Assembly (NCBI GenBank): GCA_020024115.1
Contig: JAHHUF010000001.1
Location: 1 to 58,872, forward strand
Direction: 5' to 3'
Length of the DNA stretch: 58,872 nucleotides
Origin: Anaerofilum sp.
GTDB lineage: Bacteria; Bacillota; Clostridia; Oscillospirales; Ruminococcaceae
This document shows, one piece after another, positions 49,026 through 58,695 of this stretch. The translations under genes were made by a program, and so were the position numbers. Position 1 is the first letter of the stretch. The number at the start of each line of letters is the position of its first letter. The notes beneath the pieces are model-generated. The model searched no databases. It was not told the DNA's origin and worked only from the letters and a program-made list of their open reading frames with translations.

Positions 49026-49937
49026 TTATAATGCACGAATATATTCAGCAGCAGCCAAGGCAGCAACAGCACCATCTGCAGCCGCTGTTACTAGCTGGCG
49101 TACGGTTTTTGTGCGTCCATCACCGGCAGCATAGATGCCGGCAATATTTGTACGGCAATCCTCTTGTGCAGAGATATAGCCATAAGAGTCGGTTGCAACC
49201 AAATCGGTGAAGGCTGCATTTTGTGGAATTTGTCCAATTGCCACAAACAAACCATCCAACTCAAGCTGTTCCCTTTTTTGTGTGGGAAGATGCTCCAAAG
49301 TAACGCTGGACAATGCAGTATCGCCATGCAGTTCAACAATGGTAGTGTCCAAAATAAATTCTACATTGGGCAGCTTTTTCAAACGCTCTACCTGAGAGGA
49401 TTCACCACGGAACTCACTGCGGCGATGGATTAAATACACCTTGCTGCACAGTTTGGACAGCACTTCTGCATCTTCCAATGCAGTATTTCCACCACCCATA
49501 ACAGCAACGGTTTTTCCTTGAAAAAAGGAGCCATCACAGGTTGCACAATACGAGATGCCTCGCCCTGTCAGACGCTCTTCCCCTGCAATGCCCAAAGGGC
49601 GGTTTTTGGCACCGGTTGCCAAAATCAGAGCTTTTCCCTCATAGACTGCATTTGCAGTTTTTACCACTTTTTTGTCGTTGTGGTTTTCAGCAGAAACAAC
49701 GCTTTCAAAGGCAAATTGAACACCTAACTGTTCTGCCTGTGCATATAAATTGTTTGCAAAATCCGCACCGGAAATACATCCGATTCCGGGATAGTTTTCC
49801 ACAGTGGGAGAAACTATAATCTGCCCACCATACATTGCACCTTCAAATACCAAGGTGGACAACCCGGCACGGGCAGCATAAATTGCAGCAGAAAGCCCAG
49901 CAGTTCCGGCGCCAATAATCATCAGGTCGTACATCAT
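49026..49937 (-). CDS. trxB: Thioredoxin reductase
   Basis: 303-residue NADPH flavoenzyme that reduces thioredoxin. FAD motif MIIGAGTAGLSAAIYAARAG, redox pair CATC at 131-134, NADPH-binding VAVMGGGNTALEDAEVL, and GIYAAGDGRTKTVRQLVTA. RBS GAAGGAG. It is downstream of trxA on the same strand with a 22-base gap. Confidence 0.96.
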   Translation of the reverse strand: MMYDLMIIGAGTAGLSAAIYAARAGLSTLVFEGAMYGGQIIVSPTVENYPGIGCISGADFANNLYAQAEQLGVQFAFESVVSAENHNDKKVVKTANAVYEGKALILATGAKNRPLGIAGEERLTGRGISYCATCDGSFFQGKTVAVMGGGNTALEDAEVLSKLCSKVYLIHRRSEFRGESSQVERLKKLPNVEFILDTTIVELHGDTALSSVTLEHLPTQKREQLELDGLFVAIGQIPQNAAFTDLVATDSYGYISAQEDCRTNIAGIYAAGDGRTKTVRQLVTAAADGAVAALAAAEYIRAL

Positions 49938-49959
49938 TTTGCGGCTCCTTCAATCAGAA

Positions 49960-50268
49960 TTATTTCAACAGGTTCAGCAAAGCTGCCTTTGGCTTTACAC
50001 CAACAGAGTTTGCTGCAATTTCACCGTTTTTGAATACCAAAACGGTAGGAATGGTCATAATGCCATACTGTGCTGCCAATTCAGGCTGCTCATCAACATT
50101 TACTTTGCAAATCTTTGCGTCGGTTACTTCTTCGCCCATTTCGTCAATGATGGGGCTGAGCATTTTGCAAGGGCCACACCAAGAAGCCCAGAAGTCTACC
50201 AAAACAGGAATATCACTGTTTAAAACTTCTTGCTGAAAACTTTCTTTTGTCAAATGAATTACTGCCAT
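49960..50268 (-). CDS. trxA: Thioredoxin
   Basis: 102 residues, active site WCGPC (Cys31, Cys34), cis-Pro in GIMTIPTVLVF. RBS AAAAGGAG. First gene of a trxA-trxB pair, with a TATAAT box about 60 bases upstream. Confidence 0.96.
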   Translation of the reverse strand: MAVIHLTKESFQQEVLNSDIPVLVDFWASWCGPCKMLSPIIDEMGEEVTDAKICKVNVDEQPELAAQYGIMTIPTVLVFKNGEIAANSVGVKPKAALLNLLK

Positions 50269-50347
50269 AATAATAAATCTCCTTTTTCATTGCATAATCG
50301 CATGTTTGTTTCGATGGTTTTATTATATACGGACAAAACATAAAAAT

Positions 50348-50369
50348 CCGTTGTATTTGCAACGGAGTA
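50348..50369 (-). terminator. Terminator after the Crp/Fnr-type gene
   Basis: CCGTTG, loop CAAATA, CAACGG followed on the minus strand by ATTTTTATGTTTTG. Confidence 0.7.
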
Positions 50370-50381
50370 AAAAGTTTTGGT

Positions 50382-51074
50382 TTATTTGTTCTTTTCGCAA
50401 CAGCCGCATGTATCGGGAAACAGATGAAAACGGTTGAGATGATAGTCCAAAAGACCCTCATCCTTCATTTTAGAAAGTTCTTTGGACAAGGCACTTCGGT
50501 CTACACTGAGATAGTCAGCAAGTTCTTGACGGCTGAAGGGAATGGAAAAATGACAGTTTTGTGCAAGGCGAGCTTCGGTAGAAAGATAGGCAAGAAGTTT
50601 TTCGCGCAGTGTTCGACGAGATAAAAAGGATACCTTTCGGGTTAATGTTAAGGCTCGGCGGGAGGTAATCATCAAAAGGTTTTCCATCAACTGACGGTGA
50701 TACGGCCCTGCACAGCCTGTTTTGCCCAAAAGACGATGTTGGTCAATCAGTAAAACCTTGGTTGGTTTCACTGCCACAGCACTGGCAATCATCAACGAAT
50801 GGTCGGTGCAGGCATAGACTTCACCAAAGGTATCCGCCGGAAGAAACCGGTTGTGAATACTGCGGTTGCCGAGAATATCTTCTTCCCATAGCTGTACTTC
50901 ACCGGATAGAACCAGTGCAATCTGTGTAATAGCTTGACCTGCCCAAAAAATCACTTGATTTTTTTCAAAGGATTTTACACTGGCCTCCAAACAATCCATC
51001 AACCCGGAAAGTGCAGAATCAGGAATGTTTTGAAACAAAAGGCTGGAACCAATGGTGGAAAGATATTGTGTCAT
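50382..51074 (-). CDS. Crp/Fnr-family transcriptional regulator
   Basis: 230 residues: cyclic-nucleotide-binding-like beta barrel (about 15-125; FEKNQVIFWAGQAITQIALV, LPADTFGEVYA) and a C-terminal winged helix (FSRQELADYLSVDRSALSKE). The N-terminal Fnr-type Cys cluster is absent. The C-terminus carries CGCC, which might sense redox state. It lies upstream of trxA-trxB on the same strand behind its own terminator, so control of the thioredoxin pair is possible but not shown. Confidence 0.88.
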   Translation of the reverse strand: MTQYLSTIGSSLLFQNIPDSALSGLMDCLEASVKSFEKNQVIFWAGQAITQIALVLSGEVQLWEEDILGNRSIHNRFLPADTFGEVYACTDHSLMIASAVAVKPTKVLLIDQHRLLGKTGCAGPYHRQLMENLLMITSRRALTLTRKVSFLSRRTLREKLLAYLSTEARLAQNCHFSIPFSRQELADYLSVDRSALSKELSKMKDEGLLDYHLNRFHLFPDTCGCCEKNK

Positions 51075-51235
51075 CAGAATTGCTCCTTTTTATAGACAAC
51101 TGAAAATTCAATGCTTTTTATATGAAATATTATTTTTAGAATACTATACAACTTATAAAAATACAAGATGATGTATACAAAGCTACAAAAAATTTACAAA
51201 AAATGCAAAAAAACAATAAAATATACACAAAGATA

Positions 51236-51264
51236 TTGTGAATAAACCAAACTTTTGATATAAT
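51236..51264 (+). promoter_or_regulatory. Promoter of the KDG kinase gene
   Basis: TTGTGA (51236-51241), 17 bases, TATAAT (51259-51264). The surrounding 51080-51260 is very AT-rich. Confidence 0.75.
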
Positions 51265-51318
51265 TTTAAATAAAGAAGTCAGAACAACTGACACAAAACA
51301 GAGAGGAACGAATGTATT

Positions 51319-52347
51319 ATGTTAATGGAGCAAAAGAGCTTTGATTTGGTTACTTTTGGTGAAATTATGCTGCGGCTTTCCCCGCCATCCGGTGAACGGT
51401 TGGTGCGTGGAGATATATTTGAAAAACGCGCAGGTGGCGCAGAACTGAATGTGGCAAGTGGGGTTTCTCTGCTTGGTTTGAGAACTGGCATCATTTCCAA
51501 ATTGCCTGACAATGAAATGGGAACTTATATTAAAAACAGAATCCGTTTTGTTGGTGTTTCAGATGACTATTTGCTGTATGATTCTGAACCCGGTGCGCGT
51601 TTGGGCATTTATTATTACGAAAACGGTGCCGCTCCCAGAAAACCCGGCATTGTATACGACCGTGCTGGTGCATCCATCAATCGCATCAAAATTGATGAAA
51701 TTCCCACCGAAGTTTATAAAGACACCAGAATGTTCCACACCAGCGGAATTACTTTGGCATTGTCTGAACAAACAAAAGAAGCTGCTTTTCATATGATTAA
51801 AAGTTTCAAGGAAGGCGGCGCAATGATTTCTTTTGATGTAAACTACCGTGCAAATTTGTGGGATGAGAAAACTGCAAGAGAAGCCATTCAAAAGATTTTG
51901 CCTTATGTGGATGTTTTGTTTGTTTCAGAAGAAAGCAGTCGCAGAATGTTCCAAAAAACAGGCGAAATGCAGGATATTATGAAAAGCTACTGCAAAGAGT
52001 ATGGTGTGAAAATTGTTGCGACCACTCGCCGCACGGTTATCAGCCCCAAAAAGCATGACTTTACCTCTATTATTTACTCAGCAGAAACCGATAAATTCTA
52101 TGAAGAAACTCCCTATCGTGATATTGATGTGGTAGACCGCATTGGCAGCGGCGATGCTTATGTTGGCGGTGTGCTGTTTGGTTTGCTCAACTATAATGAC
52201 CCCATGAAGGCTTTGCAGTTTGGCAATGCAACCAGCGCAGTAAAAAATACCATTCCCGGTGATTTGCCATCCTCTGATTTCAAGGAAATTAACCGTATCA
52301 TCAAAGCACACAATGCAACAGAACCACAAAGCGAACTGAATCGCTAA
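51319..52347 (+). CDS. kdgK: 2-dehydro-3-deoxygluconokinase (PfkB family)
   Basis: 342 residues. PfkB fold: VTFGEIMLRLSPP at the N-terminus, RAGGAELNVASGVSLLGL, ISFDVNYRANLW, and the catalytic loop DRIGSGDAYVGG with the general base Asp. The match is to KDG kinase-like sugar kinases, which phosphorylate 2-keto-3-deoxygluconate from pectin or uronate breakdown; no aldolase or uronate genes are adjacent, so substrate is by family only. ATG 51319 is used, with GAGAGG rather far upstream; ATG 51325 is an alternative. Confidence 0.85.
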   Translation: MLMEQKSFDLVTFGEIMLRLSPPSGERLVRGDIFEKRAGGAELNVASGVSLLGLRTGIISKLPDNEMGTYIKNRIRFVGVSDDYLLYDSEPGARLGIYYYENGAAPRKPGIVYDRAGASINRIKIDEIPTEVYKDTRMFHTSGITLALSEQTKEAAFHMIKSFKEGGAMISFDVNYRANLWDEKTAREAIQKILPYVDVLFVSEESSRRMFQKTGEMQDIMKSYCKEYGVKIVATTRRTVISPKKHDFTSIIYSAETDKFYEETPYRDIDVVDRIGSGDAYVGGVLFGLLNYNDPMKALQFGNATSAVKNTIPGDLPSSDFKEINRIIKAHNATEPQSELNR

Positions 52348-52351
52348 TGAA

Positions 52352-52388
52352 AACAGCACAGGAATCCAATGGTGATTCCTGTGCTGTT
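52352..52388 (+). terminator. Terminator after kdgK
   Basis: AACAGCACAGGAATC, loop CAATGGT, GATTCCTGTGCTGTT. Confidence 0.9.
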
Positions 52389-52404
52389 TCTGTTTTCGGC
52401 AATA

Positions 52405-52433
52405 AAAAACAGCCCTCAAAAAAGGGCTGTTTC
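52405..52433 (-). terminator. Terminator after rny
   Basis: On the minus strand AAACAGCCC, loop of T and GA, GGGCTGTTTTTTATT. Confidence 0.9.
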
Positions 52434-52436
52434 AAT

Positions 52437-53990
52437 TTATTTTGCGTATTCAACTGCACGGCTTTCACGAATAACATTGACCTTAATTTGACCGGGATAG
52501 TTCAATTCTTCTTCAATCTTGCGAGTGATGGAGTGTGCCAACAAAATCAGTTGGTCATCATTGATAACTTCAGGTTTTACCATAATGCGAACTTCACGGC
52601 CTGCTTGTACAGCAAAGGCGTTTTCAACACCCTCGAAGCTGCAGCTGATTTCTTCCAGATTTTCCAGACGCTTGATGTAGCTTTCCAGATTTTCACGGCG
52701 TGCACCGGGGCGAGCAGCACTGATAGCATCCGCAGCCATAACGATAAATGCCAAAGGAGTTTTTGGCTCAACATCACCATGATGGGCTTCAATTGCATGA
52801 ATTACAGCAGGGTTTTCCTTGTACTTTTTCGCAATATCTACACCAATCTGAACATGGCTGCCCTCGATTTCGTGGTTGAGAGATTTGCCAATGTCATGCA
52901 GCAAACCTGCACGGCGAGCCTGCTGAACATTCACGCCCAACTCAGCCGCCATAATACCGGACAGATAGGCAACTTCCAAAGAATGGTTTAATACATTCTG
53001 ACCATAGCTTGTACGGAAGCGCAGTCTGCCCAGAAGTTTTACAACATCGGGGTGAATACCATGAATACCAACATCCATGACAGCGTGTTCACCTTCACGC
53101 TTCATGGTCAACTCCAACTCTCGGCGGCATTTGTCAACGGTTTCTTCAATGCGTGCAGGGTGGATGCGTCCGTCAGTAATCAGGCGTTCCAGTGCCATGC
53201 GGGCAACCTCACGGCGCACTTGGTCAAAGCTGGACAAGGTGATTGCCTCTGGAGTGTCATCAATAATCAACTCAACACCGGTAGCAGTTTCCAAAGCACG
53301 AATATTGCGACCCTCACGACCGATGATTCTGCCTTTCATTTCATCATTGGGCAGTGGGACAACGGTAACAGTTGCCTCGCTGGAATGGTCAGCAGCACAG
53401 CGTGCCAATGCTTGGCTAATCAACTCACGAGCCATTTGGTCAGCTTCATCTTTGGTTTGAGTCTCAAATGCTGCCATACGCATGGCTTTTTCGTGTACCA
53501 ATTGTTCATCCACACGGCTCAAAAGCAGATGCTTTGCATCTTCTTGAGACAAAGCCGCAATGGTTTCCAGCTTTTCCAACTGGCGAGCTTTCATTTGCTC
53601 CAATTCGTCTAAACGCGCCTCAACCAATTCGGTGCGTTTTTTCAAATCAATTTCTTTTTGCTCCAAATTTTGGGAGCGACGGTCAATGGTTTCCTCTTTT
53701 TGGTCAAGACGACGCTCCTGACGGGAAAGCTCATTGCGACGGTCTTTGATTTCTTTGTCTGTTTCGGATTTCAAACGGAATGCCTCATCTTTGGCTTCCA
53801 TCATACTCTCTTTTCGTTTTTGCTCGGCGGTTTTAATTGCCTCGTTTACAATGCGCTTTGCTTCATCCTCAGCACTGCCAATTTTTTGTTCAGCGGTTTT
53901 ACGACGATGTGTTTCTCCAATGAAAAAACCAGCAACACAGCAAAGAACACCTACAACGAGAACAATCAATGCAAATGCAATATCTGGCAT
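52437..53990 (-). CDS. rny: Ribonuclease Y
   Basis: Membrane-anchored endoribonuclease that starts mRNA decay in Firmicutes. 517 residues from ATG 53990 (AAGGAGTGG upstream). N-terminal membrane helix (IAFALIVLVVGVLCCVAGFF), long coiled coil (about 30-190), KH domain GRIIGREGRNIRALETATGV (about 215), and HD domain HSLEVAYLSGIMAAELGV with LLHDIGKSLNHEIEGSH. Length and order match the family. Confidence 0.96.
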   Translation of the reverse strand: MPDIAFALIVLVVGVLCCVAGFFIGETHRRKTAEQKIGSAEDEAKRIVNEAIKTAEQKRKESMMEAKDEAFRLKSETDKEIKDRRNELSRQERRLDQKEETIDRRSQNLEQKEIDLKKRTELVEARLDELEQMKARQLEKLETIAALSQEDAKHLLLSRVDEQLVHEKAMRMAAFETQTKDEADQMARELISQALARCAADHSSEATVTVVPLPNDEMKGRIIGREGRNIRALETATGVELIIDDTPEAITLSSFDQVRREVARMALERLITDGRIHPARIEETVDKCRRELELTMKREGEHAVMDVGIHGIHPDVVKLLGRLRFRTSYGQNVLNHSLEVAYLSGIMAAELGVNVQQARRAGLLHDIGKSLNHEIEGSHVQIGVDIAKKYKENPAVIHAIEAHHGDVEPKTPLAFIVMAADAISAARPGARRENLESYIKRLENLEEISCSFEGVENAFAVQAGREVRIMVKPEVINDDQLILLAHSITRKIEEELNYPGQIKVNVIRESRAVEYAK

Positions 53991-54249
53991 AATTGTTCCA
54001 CTCCTTAAAGTCAAAAATTAAATTTTATCAGAATAAATGCGTCTGTTATGAAATGTCAGTAAAATATAGTTCCCAAAGCCTATGATACCGCTTTTTTGTT
54101 GACAATTGCCTAAAATAGCCATAAAAAAAGCAGGCACAAAGGCCTTTTCGGTTGATAACGAATTTATTCTTATACTTTATTTTAATGCACAGCAAAGGCA
54201 ATGTCAAGAAATTGTTACTTTCAGACAAAAATATGTCCAAAATAACGGG

Positions 54250-54278
54250 TTGACTTTGAGCAAAAGAGCGTGTAGTAT
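54250..54278 (+). promoter_or_regulatory. Promoter of the thrS T-box leader
   Basis: TTGACT (54250-54255), 17 bases, TAGTAT (54273-54278). On the other strand TTGACA-N17-TAAAAT (54187-54215 region) serves rny. Confidence 0.75.
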
Positions 54279-54284
54279 AAAAGT

Positions 54285-54598
54285 ACCACAAACATTTGTG
54301 GAGTGATAAAAACTTCATCCTGCAAAAGCAGAGACGTGGACAAACGGCAACGCTTTTCGCACAACAGAGAACGCCGCCAAATTCCGCCGACAGGTGGGTT
54401 TGTGCTGGAAGCGGCAGTGTGCAGCAGCGTAGCTTACCACCACTGAGCAACAGGGGCGAACCCCTGTCGGGCAGACCGAGCCGTTATCATCGGAAAAGAG
54501 AGGCACAAATTTTGTCTGGTTTGTGCAATTCGGGTGGAACCGTGGAGCATTCCGCTTCATCCCGCATTGATAAAAATGTGTGGGATGAAGCGTTTTTT
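54285..54598 (+). ncRNA. T-box leader of thrS
   Basis: About 310-base structured leader. The T-box GGGTGGAACCGTGG is at 54532-54545, and the terminator CGCTTCATCCC ... GGGATGAAGCG-TTTTTT is at 54553-54598. Within stem I the sequence GCTTACCACC holds the likely Thr specifier ACC (54436-54438 or the next triplet). Uncharged tRNA-Thr would stabilise the antiterminator and allow thrS transcription. Confidence 0.9.
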
Positions 54599-54629
54599 AT
54601 TTGTAATTTTTTGTTAGGAGGTAAACAGA

Positions 54630-56564
54630 ATGATTCATGTTGAATTAAAAGGCGATGCAAAAGAGTTTGAAGCTGGCATTAGTGCCGCTGAAGTTGCAAA
54701 AAGTATTGGTATGGGTTTGTATAAATCTGCCTGTGCTGCAAAAGTAAATGGTGAAGTGTGTGATTTGCGCACTGTTTTGAATGAGGATTGCAGTCTGGAA
54801 ATTTTGACCTTTGCAGACGCAGAGGGCAAAAGTGCGTTTTGGCACACTGCTGCTCATGTGATGGCACAGGCAATCCAGCATTTATACCCTGAGGCACACT
54901 TTGGTATTGGCCCTGCATTGGAAAATGGCTGGTATTATGATGTTGGAGGTGTAAAACCTTTTACACCTGACCAGTTCACTGCAATTGAAGCAGAGATGAA
55001 AAAAATTGCAAAAGAAGATTTGCCCATTGAAAAGAAAATCATCACTGTGGAACAAGGCAGAGAGATTTTTGCAAATCAGCCCTATAAGCTGGAACTGCTG
55101 GAAGAATATGCCCAAAAAGGAATGGAACTTTCGGTTTATGTGCAGGGAGATTTCACTGATTTGTGTGCCGGCCCTCACTTGATGAGCACCGCCGCTGTGA
55201 AGGCTGCTCGTTTGTTGCAGGCAACCAGTGCATACTGGCGTGGAGATTCTTCCCGTGACAGCCTGTGCCGTGTATATGGTATTGCGTTCCCAAAAGCAAG
55301 TGAACTGGAAGAATATTTGCAGCAGCAGGAAGAAGCTCGCAAACGCGACCACAACAAAATTGGCCGTGAACTGGAGTATTTCACCACTGTTGAAACCATC
55401 GGACAGGGCTTACCCATTTTGCTGCCAAACGGTGCCCGTACTATTCAGTTGTTGCAGCGCTGGGTAGAGGACACCGAGCAAAAACGCGGCTATCAGTTGA
55501 CAAAAACTCCATTTATGGCAAAGCGTGACCTGTATCGAATCAGCGGTCACTGGGACCACTATCGTGACGGTATGTTTGTGCTGGGCGATGCAGATGACGA
55601 AACAAAAGAATGTTTTGCTCTGCGTCCTATGACCTGCCCTTTTCAATATCAGGTATTCCTCAACCGCAAACGCTCCTATCGTGATTTGCCAATGCGCTTG
55701 GGCGAAACTTCCACCCTGTTCCGTAATGAGGATTCTGGTGAGATGCACGGTTTGATTCGTGTGCGTCAGTTTACCATCAGTGAGGGACATTTGATTCTGC
55801 GTCCTGAGCAGCTGGAGGAGGAATTCAAAGGCTGTCTGGAATTGGCAAGAGAAATGCTCGAAACTGTTGGCTTGGCAGAAGATGTAAGCTATCGTTTCAG
55901 CCAGTGGGACCCCAAACGCACCGATAAATATGCAGGCACAGCGGAGCAATGGGAAGAAGCACAAAGCCTGATGGGAAAAATTCTTGACCATTTGGGTTTG
56001 GATTATCATGTTGGAATTGATGAAGCTGCATTTTATGGCCCAAAACTGGATATTCAGATTAAAAATGTATTTGGTAAGGAAGACACTCTGATTACTATTC
56101 AAATTGATATGCTGCTGGCTGAGAAGTTTGGGATGCACTATACAGATGTAGATGGCAAAGAGCGTACCCCATATATCATTCACCGCACCTCTTTGGGCTG
56201 CTATGAGCGTACTTTGGCATTGCTACTGGAAAAATATGCTGGTGCTTTGCCTGTATGGCTGATGCCCACACAGGTGATGGTAATTCCTATCAGCGAAAAA
56301 CATCACGATTATGCTGAAAAGGTGCATAAGATGCTGGAAGCAGCCGGTGTGCGTGTAGAAACTGATTACCGTGCAGAAAAGATGGGCTATAAGATTCGGG
56401 AGGCACAGCTGAAGAAGATTCCTTATATGTTGGTTGTGGGCGACAAGGAAGCAGAGGAAGGCACCGTTGCTGTGCGTGCAAGAAAAGAAGAAAAAGGCGG
56501 CACCAAGCCTTTGACAGAATTTATTGAGCAAATTTGCAAAGAAATTGACAGCAAAGAGAGATAA
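54630..56564 (+). CDS. thrS: Threonine-tRNA ligase
   Basis: 644 residues, standard length; TTAGGAGG before ATG. N-terminal TGS domain (1-62), editing domain with FWHTAAHVMAQA and YVQGDFTDLCAGPHL, class II catalytic core with RPMTCPFQY (zinc Cys), MHGLIRVRQFTISEGH (motif 2 and zinc His) and HRTSLGCYERTLALLLE (motif 3), then the anticodon-binding domain. Controlled by the T-box leader directly upstream. Confidence 0.97.
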   Translation: MIHVELKGDAKEFEAGISAAEVAKSIGMGLYKSACAAKVNGEVCDLRTVLNEDCSLEILTFADAEGKSAFWHTAAHVMAQAIQHLYPEAHFGIGPALENGWYYDVGGVKPFTPDQFTAIEAEMKKIAKEDLPIEKKIITVEQGREIFANQPYKLELLEEYAQKGMELSVYVQGDFTDLCAGPHLMSTAAVKAARLLQATSAYWRGDSSRDSLCRVYGIAFPKASELEEYLQQQEEARKRDHNKIGRELEYFTTVETIGQGLPILLPNGARTIQLLQRWVEDTEQKRGYQLTKTPFMAKRDLYRISGHWDHYRDGMFVLGDADDETKECFALRPMTCPFQYQVFLNRKRSYRDLPMRLGETSTLFRNEDSGEMHGLIRVRQFTISEGHLILRPEQLEEEFKGCLELAREMLETVGLAEDVSYRFSQWDPKRTDKYAGTAEQWEEAQSLMGKILDHLGLDYHVGIDEAAFYGPKLDIQIKNVFGKEDTLITIQIDMLLAEKFGMHYTDVDGKERTPYIIHRTSLGCYERTLALLLEKYAGALPVWLMPTQVMVIPISEKHHDYAEKVHKMLEAAGVRVETDYRAEKMGYKIREAQLKKIPYMLVVGDKEAEEGTVAVRARKEEKGGTKPLTEFIEQICKEIDSKER

Positions 56565-56672
56565 AAGCAAAAAAATCTCAGAAAAGTTTCTTGAGAATTT
56601 GACGATAAAACGAAATAAAATCGAATAACAAAAAGAAATTTGAAATTTTTTCAAAAAAATTCAAAAAAGTGG

Positions 56673-56701
56673 TTGACAATATGGTTCCTGATTGCTATAA
56701 T
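56673..56701 (+). promoter_or_regulatory. Promoter of tRNA-Lys
   Basis: TTGACA (56673-56678), 17 bases, TATAAT (56696-56701): perfect consensus. Confidence 0.9.
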
Positions 56702-56714
56702 ATAAGAGCGCTGT

Positions 56715-56790
56715 GAGCCATTAGCTCAGCCGGCAGAGCACCTGACTTTTAATCAGGGTGTCCGGAGTTCGAATCTCCGATGGCTCACCA
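56715..56790 (+). tRNA. tRNA-Lys (UUU)
   Basis: Acceptor GAGCCAT/ATGGCTC, anticodon loop CTTTTAA with TTT, T loop TTCGAAT, encoded CCA. Confidence 0.96.
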
Positions 56791-56826
56791 CAAACCGACT
56801 TGTTTCGACAGGTCGGTTTTTTTGTT
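56791..56826 (+). terminator. Terminator after tRNA-Lys
   Basis: AAACCGAC-T-TG, loop TTTCGA, CA-G-GTCGGTTTTTTTG. Confidence 0.85.
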
Positions 56827-56905
56827 GCAAAAATCCAGCCTTTTTGTTATACTGATAGCAAATTCAAGAAATGGTTCTGTTGGTTTGCGAAAGAAGGGAT
56901 ACAAA

Positions 56906-57391
56906 ATGAAAAAAATTATCGCTGTTATTTTGTTGACGGTGGTTTGTGTCATTTATTTGTTCCCTATGAAATTTGATAACCTTTTGCAGAATGTTGAATT
57001 GATTTCATTGACTCAAATTGAGTTTTGGGTAAATTCCAACCATGAGCCGCATTTAGAATCGAAAATTTATGAGTTTGGACAGCCAAATGAACAAACAGAG
57101 CTTTTGGAATTGCTGAAAAGATATCGCTATCGCAGAACATACAAATCCCTTTGGACAACAGCAGAGATGGATGGTACAGGAGATAACTTCTTTCATTTTT
57201 TTATTTACCAAAAAGATGATGCACGGTTACAGTATAAGCATACGATTTCAATTTCTGACACAGGGCAAATTGTAGTGGATGACCATCCATACAGGCTGAT
57301 AGGGGATTCAAAGAAATTTGTAGCAGAGATGGAGCAGCTTTTGCAAAACCATCCAAAGTTGAAGCAAAATGAAAATGAGCAAAACAGTTGA
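56906..57391 (+). CDS. Membrane-anchored protein, DUF5301-like
   Basis: 161 residues from ATG 56906 (AGAAGGGATAC upstream). One N-terminal hydrophobic anchor (about 3-20), then an extracellular domain: LQNVELISLTQIEFWVNSN, LLELLKRYRYRRTYKSLW, FFHFFIYQKDDARLQY. The pattern resembles DUF5301 proteins of Clostridia, whose function is unknown. It lies between tRNA genes. Confidence 0.6.
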   Translation: MKKIIAVILLTVVCVIYLFPMKFDNLLQNVELISLTQIEFWVNSNHEPHLESKIYEFGQPNEQTELLELLKRYRYRRTYKSLWTTAEMDGTGDNFFHFFIYQKDDARLQYKHTISISDTGQIVVDDHPYRLIGDSKKFVAEMEQLLQNHPKLKQNENEQNS

Positions 57392-57433
57392 TTTGCAAGT
57401 GAAATAAAAAATAAATTATTTTGCAAAAAGATG

Positions 57434-57462
57434 TTGACAAAGAGTGCTTTTGGGTGTATACT
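57434..57462 (+). promoter_or_regulatory. Promoter of the tRNA-Glu/tRNA-Asn pair
   Basis: TTGACA (57434-57439), 17 bases, TATACT (57457-57462). Confidence 0.85.
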
Positions 57463-57479
57463 GGTAAGGTAACAAATGT

Positions 57480-57554
57480 GGCCCGTTGGTCAAGCGGTTA
57501 AGACGACGGCCTCTCACGCCGTAAACAGGAGTTCGATTCTCCTACGGGTCACCA
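57480..57554 (+). tRNA. tRNA-Glu (CUC)
   Basis: Acceptor GGCCCGT/ACGGGTC, anticodon loop CTCTCAC with CTC, T loop TTCGATT, encoded CCA. Confidence 0.92.
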
Positions 57555-57558
57555 TTAT

Positions 57559-57634
57559 GCCTCTTTAGCTCAGTCGGTAGAGCGCCGGACTGTTAATCCG
57601 TAGGTCGTTGGTTCGAGCCCAACAAGAGGCGCCA
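57559..57634 (+). tRNA. tRNA-Asn (GUU)
   Basis: Acceptor GCCTCTT/AAGAGGC, anticodon loop CTGTTAA with GTT, T loop TTCGAGC, encoded GCCA. Confidence 0.95.
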
Positions 57635-57637
57635 TTC

Positions 57638-57668
57638 AAAGCCCCTGCAAATGCAGTGGGCTTTTTTG
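57638..57668 (+). terminator. Terminator after the tRNA-Glu/tRNA-Asn pair
   Basis: AAGCCC-CT-GCA, loop AA, TGC-AGT-GGGCTTTTTTG. Confidence 0.8.
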
Positions 57669-58331
57669 TTTGTGTAAACCATCTTTAGTATCAAAGGCTG
57701 TGTGACTTGCTGTTTTCAGCATGATTCTGAAATCAAAAAGAGGCTAACTGCAAGGTGATTGGTTTGACTGAAAAATTATTTGCTCAAAATTTAAAACAAG
57801 TTTGCCCAAAAGAGCCGAGGACATTTGTTATGAGCAAATTGAGTTATACTCTAAAAGGATAAAAGCGATAGTGGGTTTGCTATTAAACAAAAAGAAAAAT
57901 TCGATATAAAGCAAAAATAGACCATTTGCTGAATGTTTATTGCAGCAATGTTTGAAAATTATTTTTGTTATAAAACGGAGAAATGAAATAAGAGAAATCA
58001 GAAGGTGATATAAGAAACAAAAAGGCTGAGTGTTTTACAGCACAGCAGCCCATTTCCTCTTTTTTGTTTCATATTCTTACTGGGAAAGAAAGTGGATGCA
58101 GGTTTCTTTCCACAAACTCGCTGAATCTCTAGCAGTGCAAAAGAGAGCAACCCTCTTGTTGGAGCAAAGTAACGGAAAGAAAGAACAGACAGCCTAAAGT
58201 GTTCTTTCGGCTTTGTAGGATACACGATACTTCTGATAGGAAAGTATAGGAGTACCCCTTTGGGTTTTCTGAGGAGGTTGTTTGTTTTGGATAAACTCTC
58301 CGACAAAGACAAACTGGAATATATCTATAAC
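57669..58331. other. Gene-poor stretch before the IS insertion
   Basis: About 660 bases without a supported gene. A short frame near 57752-57861 (KVIGLTEKLFAQNLKQVCPK, ending SKLSYTLKG) has no RBS and may be a coding remnant. A minus-strand frame of 104 codons (57998-58312) is Lys/Phe-rich with no RBS or motif and is not called. The stretch probably represents decayed DNA next to the insertion. Confidence 0.4.
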
Positions 58332-58695
58332 TTATTCGCTGTCACTATAATATTTATCGCATTTGAAGTCTTTAATGGCAATTTTCGTGTCAGCAGTTTC
58401 ATCCCATTGAACACAAAATCCGACAGCCTTTAACTCATCAACGATTATCCATCCGACTTCTTCAGCGGTTGGTTTTTCAAAGTAACTACCAAAAGAGAAA
58501 TGAAGTAGCGTGCTGTCCTCATGTAAAATATGTCCTAAATCTTGTTCTGTATAAAAGCAATAACCAACAACCTTTTCTCCTTTTCTATATAACTCGGTAG
58601 CAACTTCATTACAATCCTCAAATCCATCTGATTGAGTATATCCAGCATAATGCAATGCAACAATTCCCTGTTTCATTAGAGAATTGAAAGCTAAA
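58332..58695 (-). pseudogene. DUF6891-like gene truncated by an IS element
   Basis: The minus-strand frame ends at 58332 and reads AFNSLMKQGIVALHYAGYTQ, then SDGFEDCNEVATEL, GYCFYTEQDLGHIL, TAEEVGWIIVDELKAVGF and VQWDETADTKIAI. This matches the C-terminal half of DUF6891 proteins (GIVALxxAGYTQSDG motif). Upstream of AFNSL the frame runs into IS sequence, so the N-terminal half has been separated or lost. No start with RBS is present. Confidence 0.7.

Noticed and set aside
57998..58312. 104-codon minus-strand frame
   Set aside because: No RBS, no motif, biased composition; treated as non-coding or decayed DNA.
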